Part shown: in pieces, positions 27,480 to 36,262 of the stretch
Layout: every line of letters begins with the position of its first letter
Numbering within the stretch: position 1 is the first letter of the stretch
DNA from: Zeimonas sp003577305
GTDB taxonomy: Bacteria; Pseudomonadota; Gammaproteobacteria; Burkholderiales; Burkholderiaceae_E
DNA: 64,000 nucleotides
Direction: 5' to 3'
NCBI GenBank assembly: GCA_030263385.1
Contig: SZOX01000003.1
Location: 434,001 to 498,000 of the forward strand
The notes under the pieces: generated by a model
What the model was told of the DNA's origin: nothing
Database searches by the model: none
The model's input: only the letters and a program-made list of their open reading frames with translations
Program-made: the position numbers and the translations under genes

Positions 27480-29036
27480 TCAGAGCCCCAGCCCGGTCCA
27501 GATCGCGTCGACCCGCTTCCTGACCGCCTCGTCCATCGCGATCGCGCGCGCCCACTCGCGCGCGGTTTCTCCGGGCCACTTGCCGGTGGCGTCGATGCCC
27601 ATCTTCGAGCCCAGGCCCGACACCGGCGACGCGAAGTCGAGATAGTCGATCGGCGTGTGCTCGACCAGTGTGGTGTCGCGCACCGGGTCGACCCGGGTGG
27701 TGATCGCCCAGACCACCTCCTTCCAGTCGCGAACGTCGACATCGTCGTCGGTGACGACGATGAACTTCGTGTACATGAACTGGCGCAGGAAGCTCCAGAC
27801 TCCGAACATCACGCGCTTGGCGTGCCCCGGATACTGCTTGCGCATCGACACCACCGCCAGACGGTAGGAGCAGCCTTCGGGCGGCAGGTAGAAGTCGACG
27901 ATCTCCGGGAACTGCTTGCGCAGGATCGGCACGAACAGTTCGTTCAGCGCGACGCCGAGCACTGCCGGTTCGTCGGGCGGCTTGCCGGTGTAGGTGGAGT
28001 GATAGATCGGGTCGCGGCGCATCGTGATGCGCTCGATCGTGAAGACCGGGAACCAGTCCTGCGCGTTGTAGTAGCCGGTGTGGTCGCCGAACGGCCCTTC
28101 GAGCGCCATCTCCCAGCCGTTGCGCGCGGCCGGCGGAAGCTCGCGCGTCCAGCCGAGGCGGCGCGCATTGGCCAGCGTGGCTTCTCCGCCGGCGTCGGGA
28201 CGGATCGCCCCCTCGAGCACGATCTCCGCAGTGGCAGGCACCTGCAGCGAGTTGCCGATGCAGGTTGCGAGTTCGGTCTTCGCGCCGCGCAGCAGGCCGG
28301 CGAACTGGTACTCGGAGAGCGAGTCGGGCACCGGCGTCACCGCAGCGAGCGTGGTCGCCGGATCGGCGCCGAGCGCCACCGCGACCGGGAACGGTTCGCC
28401 CGGATGGCGTGCCGCGTGTTCGCGAAAATCGAGCGCGCCGCCGCGATGCGCGAGCCAGCGCATGATCGTGCGGTTCGGACCGATCACCTGCTGTCGATAG
28501 ATCCCCAGGTTCTGCCGCGTGGCGGCCGGGCCGCGCGTGACCACCAGCCCCCAGGTGATCAGCGGTGCCGCGTCGCCTGGCCAGCAGGTCTGCACCGGCA
28601 GCTGCGCGAGGTCGACGGCGTCGCCTTCGAGAACCACCTGCTGGCACGGTGCGTTGCCGACTTCGCGCGGCGCCATGTGCATCACCTGCCGCAGCACGGG
28701 CCACTTGTCCCAGGCATCGCGCAATCCCCTGGGCGGCTCGGGTTCCTTCAGGTATGCGAGCAGTTCGCCGGTCGCGCGCAATGCCTCGATCGATTCTGCA
28801 CCCATTCCGAGCGCGACGCGGCGCGGCGTTCCGAACAGGTTCGCGAGCACCGGCATCGTGAACGGGCGCGCCGCGTCGCGCGGCTGCTCGAACAACAGCG
28901 CAGGGCCCGCGGCTCGCAGCACGCGATCCGAAATCTCGGTCATCTCGAGCCGCGGCGAGACCGCAGTAGAGATCCGCTTCAACTCGCCGATCGCATCGAG
29001 TTGTTGAACGAAGTCACGCAGGTCTTTGTATTTCAC
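27480..29036 (-). CDS. ubiD: 3-octaprenyl-4-hydroxybenzoate carboxy-lyase (UbiD family)
   Basis: UbiD removes the ring carboxylate in ubiquinone synthesis using a prenylated FMN supplied by UbiX. The 518-residue protein opens MKYKDLRDFVQQLDAIGELKRI and contains TWGLVVTRGP, GIYRQQVIGPNRTIMRWLAHRGGALDFREH and IVVTDDDVDVRDWKEVVWAITTRVDP. Length and ends match proteobacterial UbiD. ubiX is not in the window. Confidence 0.94.
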   Translation of the reverse strand: MKYKDLRDFVQQLDAIGELKRISTAVSPRLEMTEISDRVLRAAGPALLFEQPRDAARPFTMPVLANLFGTPRRVALGMGAESIEALRATGELLAYLKEPEPPRGLRDAWDKWPVLRQVMHMAPREVGNAPCQQVVLEGDAVDLAQLPVQTCWPGDAAPLITWGLVVTRGPAATRQNLGIYRQQVIGPNRTIMRWLAHRGGALDFREHAARHPGEPFPVAVALGADPATTLAAVTPVPDSLSEYQFAGLLRGAKTELATCIGNSLQVPATAEIVLEGAIRPDAGGEATLANARRLGWTRELPPAARNGWEMALEGPFGDHTGYYNAQDWFPVFTIERITMRRDPIYHSTYTGKPPDEPAVLGVALNELFVPILRKQFPEIVDFYLPPEGCSYRLAVVSMRKQYPGHAKRVMFGVWSFLRQFMYTKFIVVTDDDVDVRDWKEVVWAITTRVDPVRDTTLVEHTPIDYLDFASPVSGLGSKMGIDATGKWPGETAREWARAIAMDEAVRKRVDAIWTGLGL

Positions 29037-29371
29037 GGGAATATGTCACCGTGGTTTCGCGATGTGGATTGTCGCATCGAATTCATTGCACATGACGGGA
29101 CGACAAAATTTGACCTTCGCGGATCGCATCCATAGAATCGCGCCGGGTTTCCGATCCGGCGTCGCGTGACTGCCCCTCGATCGCAACCCGTGGAGAGTCC
29201 TGGCGCAGACCGGGACGATGCGGCAGGCAGCGCATCCAACGAACAGCGGGCGGCCACGTAGCGCCTGTGCGAGAGAGACGATGAGGCCCGCGCTTTCATG
29301 GTACTGGCGGGCACAGCGAGAACCGATCGCCTGTTGGGCGAACCGTACGGCGCAAGCCGGAAGGAGGCTCG
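29037..29371. other. 335-base divergent intergenic region (ubiD / lytic transglycosylase)
   Basis: It contains the rightward promoter at 29110-29138 and, at the far end, AAGGAGG serving the transglycosylase. The 230 bases between promoter and start show no conserved coding frame or clear hairpin. The 70 bases next to ubiD presumably hold its promoter, but I see no good hexamers. Confidence 0.6.
29110..29138 (+). promoter_or_regulatory. Sigma-70-type promoter for the lytic transglycosylase gene
   Basis: TTGACC (29110-29115), a 17-base spacer and TAGAAT (29133-29138). The implied transcript has a leader of about 225 bases before the start at 29372. Confidence 0.75.
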
Positions 29372-30379
29372 ATGCTAAACCAGCGTCAGGTCACGATCCT
29401 GTTCGATGCGTGCACGCGCGCCGTCGGTGCCGTGCGGCGCCCGGCATTGGCCGTGCCGACCGCGGTGCTGCTGGTTGCCGGTGTGCTGACGCTGAACGGC
29501 GGACCGGGCGCCGCTGTCCCGGTCGATGCGTCGTTCGATGCACTGGGCGAAACCGCCATGCCGGCGCAGCGTGCGCCGATGTTCGCGGGTCTCTTCACGC
29601 CGCACCACGCGTTGCCGCGGCCCGCGTTGCCCTGGGAGTCGGCGCCCGCCGCAGCGCAGGACGGCGTCGCGAAGCCGGAGCAGGCGCCTCTGGTGCCGCG
29701 TCCGTCGCTGAAGCTCACGCCGGAGCAGCAGAAGATCGCGCGGTTCGTCGCGAAGAAATACCGGATTGCAGTGGGCGACGTGCAGCATCACGTTGCCTAT
29801 GCGTACCGGGCCGCGAAGGAGTTCCGGCTCGATCCGTATCTGGTCCTCGCCGTGATGTCGATCGAGTCGAGTTTCAACCCCCATGCGCGCAGCCCGGCTG
29901 GTGCCCAGGGACTGATGCAGGTGCTCACGCGAGTGCACGTCGACAAGTTCGCGCCGTTCGGCGGCGCGTCCGCGGCATTCGACCCGATGGCCAACATCAG
30001 CGTCGGCTCGCGCATCCTCAAGGAATACCTGGTGCGCGAGGGCAGTGTCGAGGGTGCCCTGAAGTCCTACGTGGGTGCGGCACTGCACGACCACGACTGG
30101 GGCTATGGCTACAAGGTGCTGTCCGAGCGCGAGCGCATCGCTGCGGCGGCCGCGGGCCGGCCGATACCGGCGCAACCGCTGAAACCGCCGGAGCAGGTCG
30201 CCGGAGCCGATGCAGACGCGCGCGCCGGCATCGTGCGCGAGGCTTCGCCGGGCGACGCGACGGCACCGGCGCCGGCCGGTGGCTTGCTGCTCGACGCGGC
30301 CTTCGAGATGCCGGCGGAACCGGCGAAAGGCGAGCCGTTGGTTCGGCTGCGCTCCGGATCGATGGCGCCGGCCAGCTAG
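29372..30379 (+). CDS. Lytic transglycosylase (SLT domain)
   Basis: A peptidoglycan-cleaving enzyme of 335 residues. An N-terminal membrane anchor or uncleaved signal is at about 24-42 (ALAVPTAVLLVAGVLTL). A Pro/Ala-rich linker runs to about 110. The transglycosylase SLT domain (about 120-235) has VLAVMSIESSFNPHARSPAGAQGLMQV with catalytic Glu165, and YVGAALHDHDWGYGYKVL. The Ala-rich tail of about 70 residues has no domain. AAGGAGG precedes the ATG by 5 bases. The stop codon TAG is part of the CTAG that begins the palindromic element at 30376, so the element forms the gene's exact 3' boundary. Confidence 0.92.
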   Translation: MLNQRQVTILFDACTRAVGAVRRPALAVPTAVLLVAGVLTLNGGPGAAVPVDASFDALGETAMPAQRAPMFAGLFTPHHALPRPALPWESAPAAAQDGVAKPEQAPLVPRPSLKLTPEQQKIARFVAKKYRIAVGDVQHHVAYAYRAAKEFRLDPYLVLAVMSIESSFNPHARSPAGAQGLMQVLTRVHVDKFAPFGGASAAFDPMANISVGSRILKEYLVREGSVEGALKSYVGAALHDHDWGYGYKVLSERERIAAAAAGRPIPAQPLKPPEQVAGADADARAGIVREASPGDATAPAPAGGLLLDAAFEMPAEPAKGEPLVRLRSGSMAPAS

Positions 30380-30580
30380 GGCGTGTTCACACTACGATCG
30401 TCCCCGCGCCGGGGCCTGCCGAGCCGCCAAACGAGGCGCCGGCGACGCGCGTGGCGGTGCCACGCAAGGAGCCGCGTTGCAAATGCTCGCCGTGGCCCCG
30501 CCACGGCTGCGCTTTGCGCCTTGACTGCGCGCTTTTTTCCGGGCTCACGCGCGGACGATCGTAGTGTGAACACGCCCTAG
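30376..30580. repeat. Palindromic element 1: 205 bases with perfect 28-base terminal inverted repeats
   Basis: Left arm 30376-30403 and right arm 30553-30580 are perfect inverted copies (CTAGGGCGTGTTCACACTAC... inward for 28 bases). The interior is about 149 bases, GC-rich, and holds a second small hairpin (GCCGTGGC/GCCACGGC, 30489-30507). No open frame longer than the arms themselves, so it cannot code a transposase. Both ends are CTAG. It lies between convergent genes and could act as a transcription terminator. It looks like a MITE-type non-autonomous element or a large intergenic palindrome. Confidence 0.85.
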
Positions 30581-30635
30581 GCGCCCGCAGCACGCCGCCG
30601 CGGCGGGCGGCTCACGACGGCGCTTGCGCCCTGCG

Positions 30636-31823
30636 TCAGCGGCGAGAACGCCCGCGCGCGGGCAGGTAGCGCTCGATCCGCGAGACGGCCTGCTGCAGCC
30701 GTTCCATCGAGTTCGCGTACGACAGTCGCAGATAGCGGGCGGGATCGTGCTGGCCGAAGTCCTTGCCCGGCACCACCGAGACATGGATGCGCTCGAGCAA
30801 CTCGAGCGCGAACTGCCAGCTGTCGTCGCTGTGCGCGCTGCAGTCGGCCCAGGCATAGAACGCGCCGTCGGGGCTGACCGGCACGGGCAGTCCGGCGCCG
30901 CGCAACGCCGGCACGATGTAGTCGCGGCGCCTGCGGAATTCGTCGCGGCGCGATTCGTACTCGGCGAGCGAGGCCGGATCGAAGCAGGCGATCGCGGCGT
31001 GCTGGGCGAGCGTGGATGCACAGATGTACAGGTTCTGTGCGAGCTTCTCGAACACCGGCGCCAGCGCTTCGGGCACCACCAGCCAGCCCAGTCGCCAGCC
31101 GGTCATGTGGAAATACTTCGAGAAGCTGTTGGTGACGACCAGGTCGTCGCCATGCGCGAGCGCCGAACGCGGCGCGTCGTCGTACGACAGGCCCAGGTAG
31201 ATCTCGTCGACGATCGTGAATCCGGCGCGCGCACGCACCGCGTCGACGATGCGGCCCAGCTCGTCGAACGGGATCGAGGTGCCGGTCGGGTTGGCCGGCG
31301 AGGCGACCAGCACGCCGCGAGTGCCGGAATGCCAATGCGCCTCGAGCAGCGCGCGGGTGAGCTGGAAGCGGGTCTCGGGCCCAGTTGCGACCGGTTGCGG
31401 GACGCCGTCGAAAGCGCTCACGAAGTGGCGGTTGCAGGGATAGCCGGGGTCGGTCATCAATACCGCGGCGCCCGGGTCGACCAGCGCGCAGCAGGCGAGC
31501 GACAGCGCGGCCGATGCCCCCGCCGTGACGACGATGCGCGACGGTGCGATGTCCAGGCCGTAGCGCACACCGTAGTCGCGCGCGATCGCCTCGCGCAGCG
31601 GGGCCAGGCCGGTGGCGGCGGTGTATTGCGTGTGGCCCGCGCGGGCGGCCCGCTCCAGCGCCGCGACCACCGGCTCGGGAGCGGTGAAGTCGGGTTCGCC
31701 GATGTTCAGGTGAATGACCGGACGGCCGGCCGCCTCGAGGGCGGCCGCCCGCTTGGCCAACTCCATCACGTGGAACGGCTCGATCTGCGCGATGCGCTGC
31801 GCCAGCGGGTAGCGGATGTTCAT
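30636..31823 (-). CDS. PLP-dependent aminotransferase (class I/II, AspC/AlaA-like)
   Basis: 395 residues with the fold-type I landmarks: LNIGEPDFTAPEPVV near the N-terminus, VLMTDPGYPCNRHFVSAF, SPANPTGTSIPFDEL, the PLP lysine in TNSFSKYFHMTGWRLGWLV, and LRLSYANSMERLQQAVSRI at the C-terminus. The exact amino donor (Ala, Asp or other) is not decidable by eye. The ATG at 31823 gives MNIRYPLAQRIAQIEPFHVMELAKRA. Frame-open sequence upstream belongs to palindromic element 2 and is not coding. The gene lies between two palindromic elements, with its upstream 180 bases almost wholly replaced by element 2. Confidence 0.9.
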   Translation of the reverse strand: MNIRYPLAQRIAQIEPFHVMELAKRAAALEAAGRPVIHLNIGEPDFTAPEPVVAALERAARAGHTQYTAATGLAPLREAIARDYGVRYGLDIAPSRIVVTAGASAALSLACCALVDPGAAVLMTDPGYPCNRHFVSAFDGVPQPVATGPETRFQLTRALLEAHWHSGTRGVLVASPANPTGTSIPFDELGRIVDAVRARAGFTIVDEIYLGLSYDDAPRSALAHGDDLVVTNSFSKYFHMTGWRLGWLVVPEALAPVFEKLAQNLYICASTLAQHAAIACFDPASLAEYESRRDEFRRRRDYIVPALRGAGLPVPVSPDGAFYAWADCSAHSDDSWQFALELLERIHVSVVPGKDFGQHDPARYLRLSYANSMERLQQAVSRIERYLPARGRSRR

Positions 31824-31834
31824 CGCGCCACATT

Positions 31835-32004
31835 CTAGTGTCGTGAGTTGCAAATACGTGGCGTCGAGATTCGACCAGACGGTGATGATCGTGCGGCCGA
31901 TCCGCCACGGCAGATACCGGGTGGTATCTGCCGTGGCGGTCGGGCGCGCGAGGGCGCCGTCTGGTCGAATCTCGGCACCACGTATTTGCAACTCACGACA
32001 CTAG
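31835..32004. repeat. Palindromic element 2: 170 bases, 48-base arms plus a perfect 17-bp central hairpin
   Basis: Arms 31835-31882 and 31957-32004 are inverted copies over 48 bases with two mismatches (outer end CTAGTGTCGTGAGTTGCAAA). In the centre CCGCCACGGCAGATACC (31902-31918) and its exact complement (31923-31939) form a 17-base-pair hairpin with loop GGGT. Only about 17-19 bases on each side are unpaired. As RNA or cruciform nearly the whole element folds back. Both ends are CTAG. It separates dctM (stop 2 bases outside) from the aminotransferase start (11 bases outside). Confidence 0.9.
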
Positions 32005-32006
32005 GG

Positions 32007-33290
32007 CTATCGGTAGAACAGCTCGACGAGTCCCATGCCGGTGACGGGCGCGTAGGTCACCATTAGCAGCACGGCGATCAGCACCCCGATGAACCAGACG
32101 TTCGTCTTCGTGACCGCCCAGACGCTTTCCTTCGCGATCGAGCAGGCGACCATCAGGACGCTGGCTACCGGGGGCGTCTGCTGGCCGATGCCGAGGTTGA
32201 TCGTGACGATCAGGCCGAAGTGCACCGGGTCGATGCCGGCAGCGTTCACCAGCGGCATCACGACCGGCACCACGAGGATGATCGCGGCCGCCGAATGCAG
32301 GAACATGCCGAGCAGCAGGAACAGCAGGTTCAGCATCGCGAGGACCGCCCACTTGCTGCTCGTGAGCTCGGTCACGGTCTGCGCCAGCTTCTGTGGCGCC
32401 TGCACCTCCGTCAGGTAGACGCCGAGCAGCGCCGAGGTCGCCACGAGCAGCATCACCACCGCGGTCTGCGATCCGCCCTCGATCACCGCGGCGCGCAGGT
32501 GCGCGAGGTCGAGTTCGCGGTAGACGACCAGACCGATGAACAGCGCCGCGACCACCGCAAGCGCGGCGCCCTCGGTGGCGGTGACGATGCCGCCGAAGAT
32601 GCCGCCGAGGATGATCATCGGCAGAGTGAATGCCCACAGCGCCTCGCGCGCGGTGCGCCGCACTTCGCTCCACCTGAACTCCTGCTCGATCGGCAGGTCG
32701 TAGCGGCGCGCAAACCAGTAGGCCACCGCCATCAGCCCGAGGCCGCCGATGATGCCGGGCACGATGCCGGCGACGAACAGCTGCACCACCGAGGTCTCGG
32801 CCATCACCGCGTAGAGGATCATCGGGATCGACGGCGGGATGATCACCGCCAGCGTGGCGGCCGAGGACATCACCGCGGCGGCGAGCGCCGGCGGGTAGCC
32901 CTTGCTCTTCATTGCCGGGATCGTGATCGAGCCGAGTGCCGCGACGTCGGCCACCGCCGATCCGGAGATCTCGGCGAAGAACAGCGACGCGCCGATCGAC
33001 ACCATCGCCAGCCCGCCGCGGATGAATCCGAGCAGCGCGCTCGCGAACGCGATCAGGCGCGTCGAGATTCCCGACGCATTCATGATCGCGCCGGCCAGGA
33101 TGAACAGCGGAATTGCCAGCAGCGGGAAGTTGGTCGCGGCGTTGTAGATCACGATCGGCAGGTTGGGCAGCGCGGCGGTGCCCTGGACCAGCCAGATCGC
33201 GGCCAGCGCGACCGCCCCGAGCGCGACAGCGATCGGCACGTTCAGCAACACCAGGCCCAGCACACAGGCGAACAGGAGCAGCATCTCCAC
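32007..33290 (-). CDS. dctM: TRAP transporter large permease subunit (DctM)
   Basis: A 427-residue inner-membrane protein with about twelve hydrophobic helices that forms the ion-coupled channel of a TRAP uptake system. Typical DctM blocks include NFPLLAIPLFILAGAIMNASGI, SIGASLFFAEISGSAVADVAALGSITIPAM and a C-terminal half with LVVPVVMPLVNAAGIDPVHFGLIV. The GTG at 33290 is used, with GAGGAG about 8 bases upstream; an ATG at 33284 is possible. It is third in the dctP-dctQ-dctM operon. Confidence 0.93.
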   Translation of the reverse strand: MEMLLLFACVLGLVLLNVPIAVALGAVALAAIWLVQGTAALPNLPIVIYNAATNFPLLAIPLFILAGAIMNASGISTRLIAFASALLGFIRGGLAMVSIGASLFFAEISGSAVADVAALGSITIPAMKSKGYPPALAAAVMSSAATLAVIIPPSIPMILYAVMAETSVVQLFVAGIVPGIIGGLGLMAVAYWFARRYDLPIEQEFRWSEVRRTAREALWAFTLPMIILGGIFGGIVTATEGAALAVVAALFIGLVVYRELDLAHLRAAVIEGGSQTAVVMLLVATSALLGVYLTEVQAPQKLAQTVTELTSSKWAVLAMLNLLFLLLGMFLHSAAAIILVVPVVMPLVNAAGIDPVHFGLIVTINLGIGQQTPPVASVLMVACSIAKESVWAVTKTNVWFIGVLIAVLLMVTYAPVTGMGLVELFYR

Positions 33291-33342
33291 GTTCGTGACT
33301 CCTCGGGATGTCGTCGGGTTCCGGTGAGGCCGGCGCGGGCGC

Positions 33343-33864
33343 TCAGTGAGAGGCTTCCCGCGCCGCGCCCTCCGCGGTGGCGCCCTGCGCTCGCTCGGCG
33401 CGAGCCCACGCCAGCGCCTCGGGCAGGGTCAGCAACTCGGCGACGATGATCAGCGCCGCCGAGACCGGAATCACCGACTGCACGTAGGAGACCGGCACCT
33501 CCGGCAGGCTCACCAGCGTGTCGGTGGCGAGCACTTCGAGCACTTGCCAGCCGACCACGCCGAGCAGCGCGAAGAACCCGATCACCAGCGCTTCCACGAC
33601 GATCGTGACCGCCACGCGCGGCCCCGGCGGCATCATCGCGACCAGTTCGGGACAGCTGATGTGGCCGCGCTTCGCCGCGGCGTAGGCCGAGCCGTAGAAA
33701 GTGAGCCAGGCGAGCAGGATCGAGGCGACCTCGTCGTACCAGACCAGCGAGTGGCCGATCGTGCGGAAGACGACGCCGACCGTCACTTCGACTGCCAGCA
33801 CCGTCATCAGCCCGATGACGATCCATTCGAGGACTTTTTCGTAGAGCCTGCGCAGCCTCGCCAT
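33343..33864 (-). CDS. dctQ: TRAP transporter small permease subunit (DctQ)
   Basis: 173 residues, four membrane helices, with VEVTVGVVFRTIGHSLVWYDEVASILLAWLTFYGSAYAAAKRGHI in the DctQ pattern (first helix, amphipathic WYDE segment, then RGHI). DctQ pairs with DctM to form the membrane unit. It lies 25 bases downstream of dctP. Confidence 0.92.
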   Translation of the reverse strand: MARLRRLYEKVLEWIVIGLMTVLAVEVTVGVVFRTIGHSLVWYDEVASILLAWLTFYGSAYAAAKRGHISCPELVAMMPPGPRVAVTIVVEALVIGFFALLGVVGWQVLEVLATDTLVSLPEVPVSYVQSVIPVSAALIIVAELLTLPEALAWARAERAQGATAEGAAREASH

Positions 33865-33889
33865 CGGATCGTCTCCCGCAGCTCTGGCG

Positions 33890-34942
33890 TCACTTGCCGA
33901 GCTCGATCGCGCGGTCGATCAGCTCCTTGGCGCCGGCGACCGCCTTGCCGAACTCCTCGTAGGTCGGCCTGCTGGCCGCAATGAACGCATTCTTGTCGAC
34001 CTCGTTGACCTGGATGCCGCTTGCCCTGATCTTCTCCAGCAGCTCGGTCTCCTGCTTCTGCGCGGTCTCGTAGACGTAGGCCTGCGTCTCCTTCGCGACC
34101 TGCTCGAGCGTGGCGCGCACGTCGGCCGGCAGCGTCGCCCACTTGCGCGCGCCCGCCGTCAGGTAGGCCGGCGTGTAGACGTGGCCGGACAGCGACAGGT
34201 ATTTCTGCACCTCGTGCAGCTTGGCGCTGTAGATCTGCGTGAACGGGTTCTCCTGTCCGTCCATCACGCCGGTCTGCAGCGCAGTGAAGAGCTCGGAGAA
34301 CTTCATCGGGCTCGGGTTCGCGCCGTAGGTCTTGAACATCGCGACGCGCCACTTGCCTTCGGGCACGCGCAGCTTGATGCCGGCGAGATCCTCGGGCTTG
34401 TGGATCGGCCTGCGGTTGTTCGTTATGTGGCGATAGCCGTTCTCCCAGACGGCGACGATCTTCAGGCCCTTGGCCTCGGCCGCGGGAGCGAGCTTCGGCC
34501 AGACGATATCCTTCTCGATCAGCCCCATGTGCCTGCGGTCTTTCACGAGATAGGGCATCTCGAAGATGCCGAAGGAGTCGACCTCGCTGCTCATCACCGT
34601 CGACGGTACCGCCAGGTCGATCGTGCCGAGCTTGAGCTTTTGCAGCATCTCCTTGTCGCCACCGAGCTGGCTCGAACCGAACACCACGACCTTCACCTTG
34701 CCGGCGAGCCTTGCGTTGGCGCGCCGCGCGAACTCGTCGGAGCTCATCTGGAACAGCGATCCCGGCTCGCCGACGTGGCCGAGCTTGAGCTCGATTTCCT
34801 GCGCGCCGGCGCCCGATGCGAACGCGCCCAGCGCGACCGCCAGCCCGAGCGCCGCGCCCAGGGCGCCGCGCAGCGCAAACCGGCGTGACGTGGTCGCCGG
34901 ATCGCCGTCGGGGGCGGCCGGTGTCTTCGTGGGGTATTTCAT
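33890..34942 (-). CDS. dctP: TRAP transporter substrate-binding protein (DctP)
   Basis: 350 residues. The N-terminal signal carries a twin-arginine-like SRRFALRGALGAALGLAVAL and cleavage after GAGA or AQ. The mature part begins IELKLGHVGEPGSLFQMSSDEFA and has GIKLRVPEGKWRVAMFKTYGANPSPM, holding the arginine that binds the substrate carboxylate, and DGQENPFTQIYSAKLHEVQKY. Substrates in this family are C4-dicarboxylates and other organic acids; which one is used here is unknown. GGAGGAGGAG precedes the ATG. The class V aminotransferase is 38 bases upstream in the same direction. Confidence 0.93.
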   Translation of the reverse strand: MKYPTKTPAAPDGDPATTSRRFALRGALGAALGLAVALGAFASGAGAQEIELKLGHVGEPGSLFQMSSDEFARRANARLAGKVKVVVFGSSQLGGDKEMLQKLKLGTIDLAVPSTVMSSEVDSFGIFEMPYLVKDRRHMGLIEKDIVWPKLAPAAEAKGLKIVAVWENGYRHITNNRRPIHKPEDLAGIKLRVPEGKWRVAMFKTYGANPSPMKFSELFTALQTGVMDGQENPFTQIYSAKLHEVQKYLSLSGHVYTPAYLTAGARKWATLPADVRATLEQVAKETQAYVYETAQKQETELLEKIRASGIQVNEVDKNAFIAASRPTYEEFGKAVAGAKELIDRAIELGK

Positions 34943-34980
34943 GGTCTCCTCCTCCTCTTCGGGTCGTCCCTGGCCGCGTC

Positions 34981-36210
34981 TCAGGCGGACCGGCATTCGA
35001 CGCGCGGGGCCTTCGGGGCCGACGCGGCCAGGCTGTCCATCGCTGCCTGCACCCCGCCCCGGCGATGCGGGACATCGGCCAGGCAGAGCGCCATCTCGAC
35101 GCCGCCGAGGGTGCCGAGCAGCGTCAGGTCGTTGAAGTCGCCGAGGTGGCCGATGCGAAACACCCGGTCGGCGAGCTTGCCCAGCCCCTGGCCGAGCGAC
35201 AGGTTGAAGTTCTCGAGTGCGATCCTGCGCAGCGCGTCGGCACTGTGCCCGTCGGGCATCACGACCGCGGTGAGTGCAGGACTGTGACCGTCGGGATCCC
35301 GGCAGAGGATCTCGAGCCCCCAGCCGCGCACTGCGGTGCGCGTCGCCTCGGCGTGGCGCTGGTGCCGCGAGAACACGTTGGGCAGTCCCTCTTCGAGCAG
35401 CATCGCGATCGCCTCGTGCAACCCGTAGAGCAGGTTGGTCGCCGGCGTGGACGGGAAGAAGCCGTTGGCGTTGGCCGCGAGCATCTCGTTCCAGTCCCAG
35501 TACGAGCGCGGCAAGCGTGCCTGTTTCGTGGCCCCGAGCGCCTTCGCGCTGATGGCGTTGAACGAGATGCCGGGGGGCAGCATCAGCCCCTTCTGCGAAC
35601 CCGCCACGGTGACGTCGACGCCCCATGCGTCGTGGCGATAGTCGATCGAGCCTAGCGAAGAGATCGTGTCGACCATCAGCAGTGCCGGATGCCCGGCACG
35701 GTCGATCGCGTGGCGCACCTCGTCGATGCGGCTCGTCACACCGGTGGACGTCTCGTTGTGCACCACGCATACCGCCCGGAAGCGACGGTCGCGATCGGCA
35801 GCGAGCCGCGCCTCGATCGCGGCGGCGTCGACGCCGTGGCGCCAGTCGCCGGGAATGAACTCCACCACGAGCCCGAGGCGCTCGGCCATCCGCTTCCACA
35901 GCGTCGCGAAGTGGCCGGTCTCGCACATCAGCACCGCGTCGCCGGGCGACAGCGTGTTCACCAGCGCCGCCTCCCAGGCACCGGTGCCCGAGGCCGGAAA
36001 GATGATCACGGGGCCTTCGGTCTGGAAGATGCGGCGGATGCCGGCCAGCACCGACTTGCCCAACTGCTGGAATTCCGGGCCCCGATGGTCGATCGTCGGA
36101 TAATCCATCGCCCGCAGGATCCGGTCGGGGACGTTGGTCGGCCCGGGAATCTGCAGGAAGTGCCGGCCCGACGGATGACCGTTCAGCGAAAGACCGTGGG
36201 AGAGTTTCAT
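34981..36210 (-). CDS. Class V aminotransferase, alanine/serine--glyoxylate type
   Basis: 409 residues. GRHFLQIPGPTNVPDRILRAM, TIDHRGPEFQ, FPASGTGAWEAALVNTLSPGD, HNETSTGV, LLMVDTISSLGSIDYRHDAWGVDV and the PLP lysine in VAGSQKGLMLPPG are all typical of the SgaA/alanine-glyoxylate aminotransferase family. The ATG at 36210 (MKLSHGLSLNGHPSGRHFL) is chosen; longer readings enter the divergent promoter region. It is the first gene of the leftward operon with dctPQM. An operator-like TTTGTATGCAAAA lies 53 bases upstream. It may transfer amino groups to glyoxylate or a related oxoacid derived from the imported substrate. Confidence 0.9.
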   Translation of the reverse strand: MKLSHGLSLNGHPSGRHFLQIPGPTNVPDRILRAMDYPTIDHRGPEFQQLGKSVLAGIRRIFQTEGPVIIFPASGTGAWEAALVNTLSPGDAVLMCETGHFATLWKRMAERLGLVVEFIPGDWRHGVDAAAIEARLAADRDRRFRAVCVVHNETSTGVTSRIDEVRHAIDRAGHPALLMVDTISSLGSIDYRHDAWGVDVTVAGSQKGLMLPPGISFNAISAKALGATKQARLPRSYWDWNEMLAANANGFFPSTPATNLLYGLHEAIAMLLEEGLPNVFSRHQRHAEATRTAVRGWGLEILCRDPDGHSPALTAVVMPDGHSADALRRIALENFNLSLGQGLGKLADRVFRIGHLGDFNDLTLLGTLGGVEMALCLADVPHRRGGVQAAMDSLAASAPKAPRVECRSA

Positions 36211-36262
36211 CGGAGGTTCCGGAACGAGGGCATTGCCCCCGGAATTGCTTGCCTCGCCGGAG

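Noticed and set aside
30383..30593. Short open frames starting MFTLRSS on both strands of element 1
   Set aside because: They start alike only because the arms are inverted copies; no ribosome-binding site and no conserved sequence.
31824..31991. An N-terminal extension of the aminotransferase into palindromic element 2
   Set aside because: The extension is read from the element's arms, and the mirrored arm gives a near-identical peptide on the other strand. The enzyme's normal start is at 31823.
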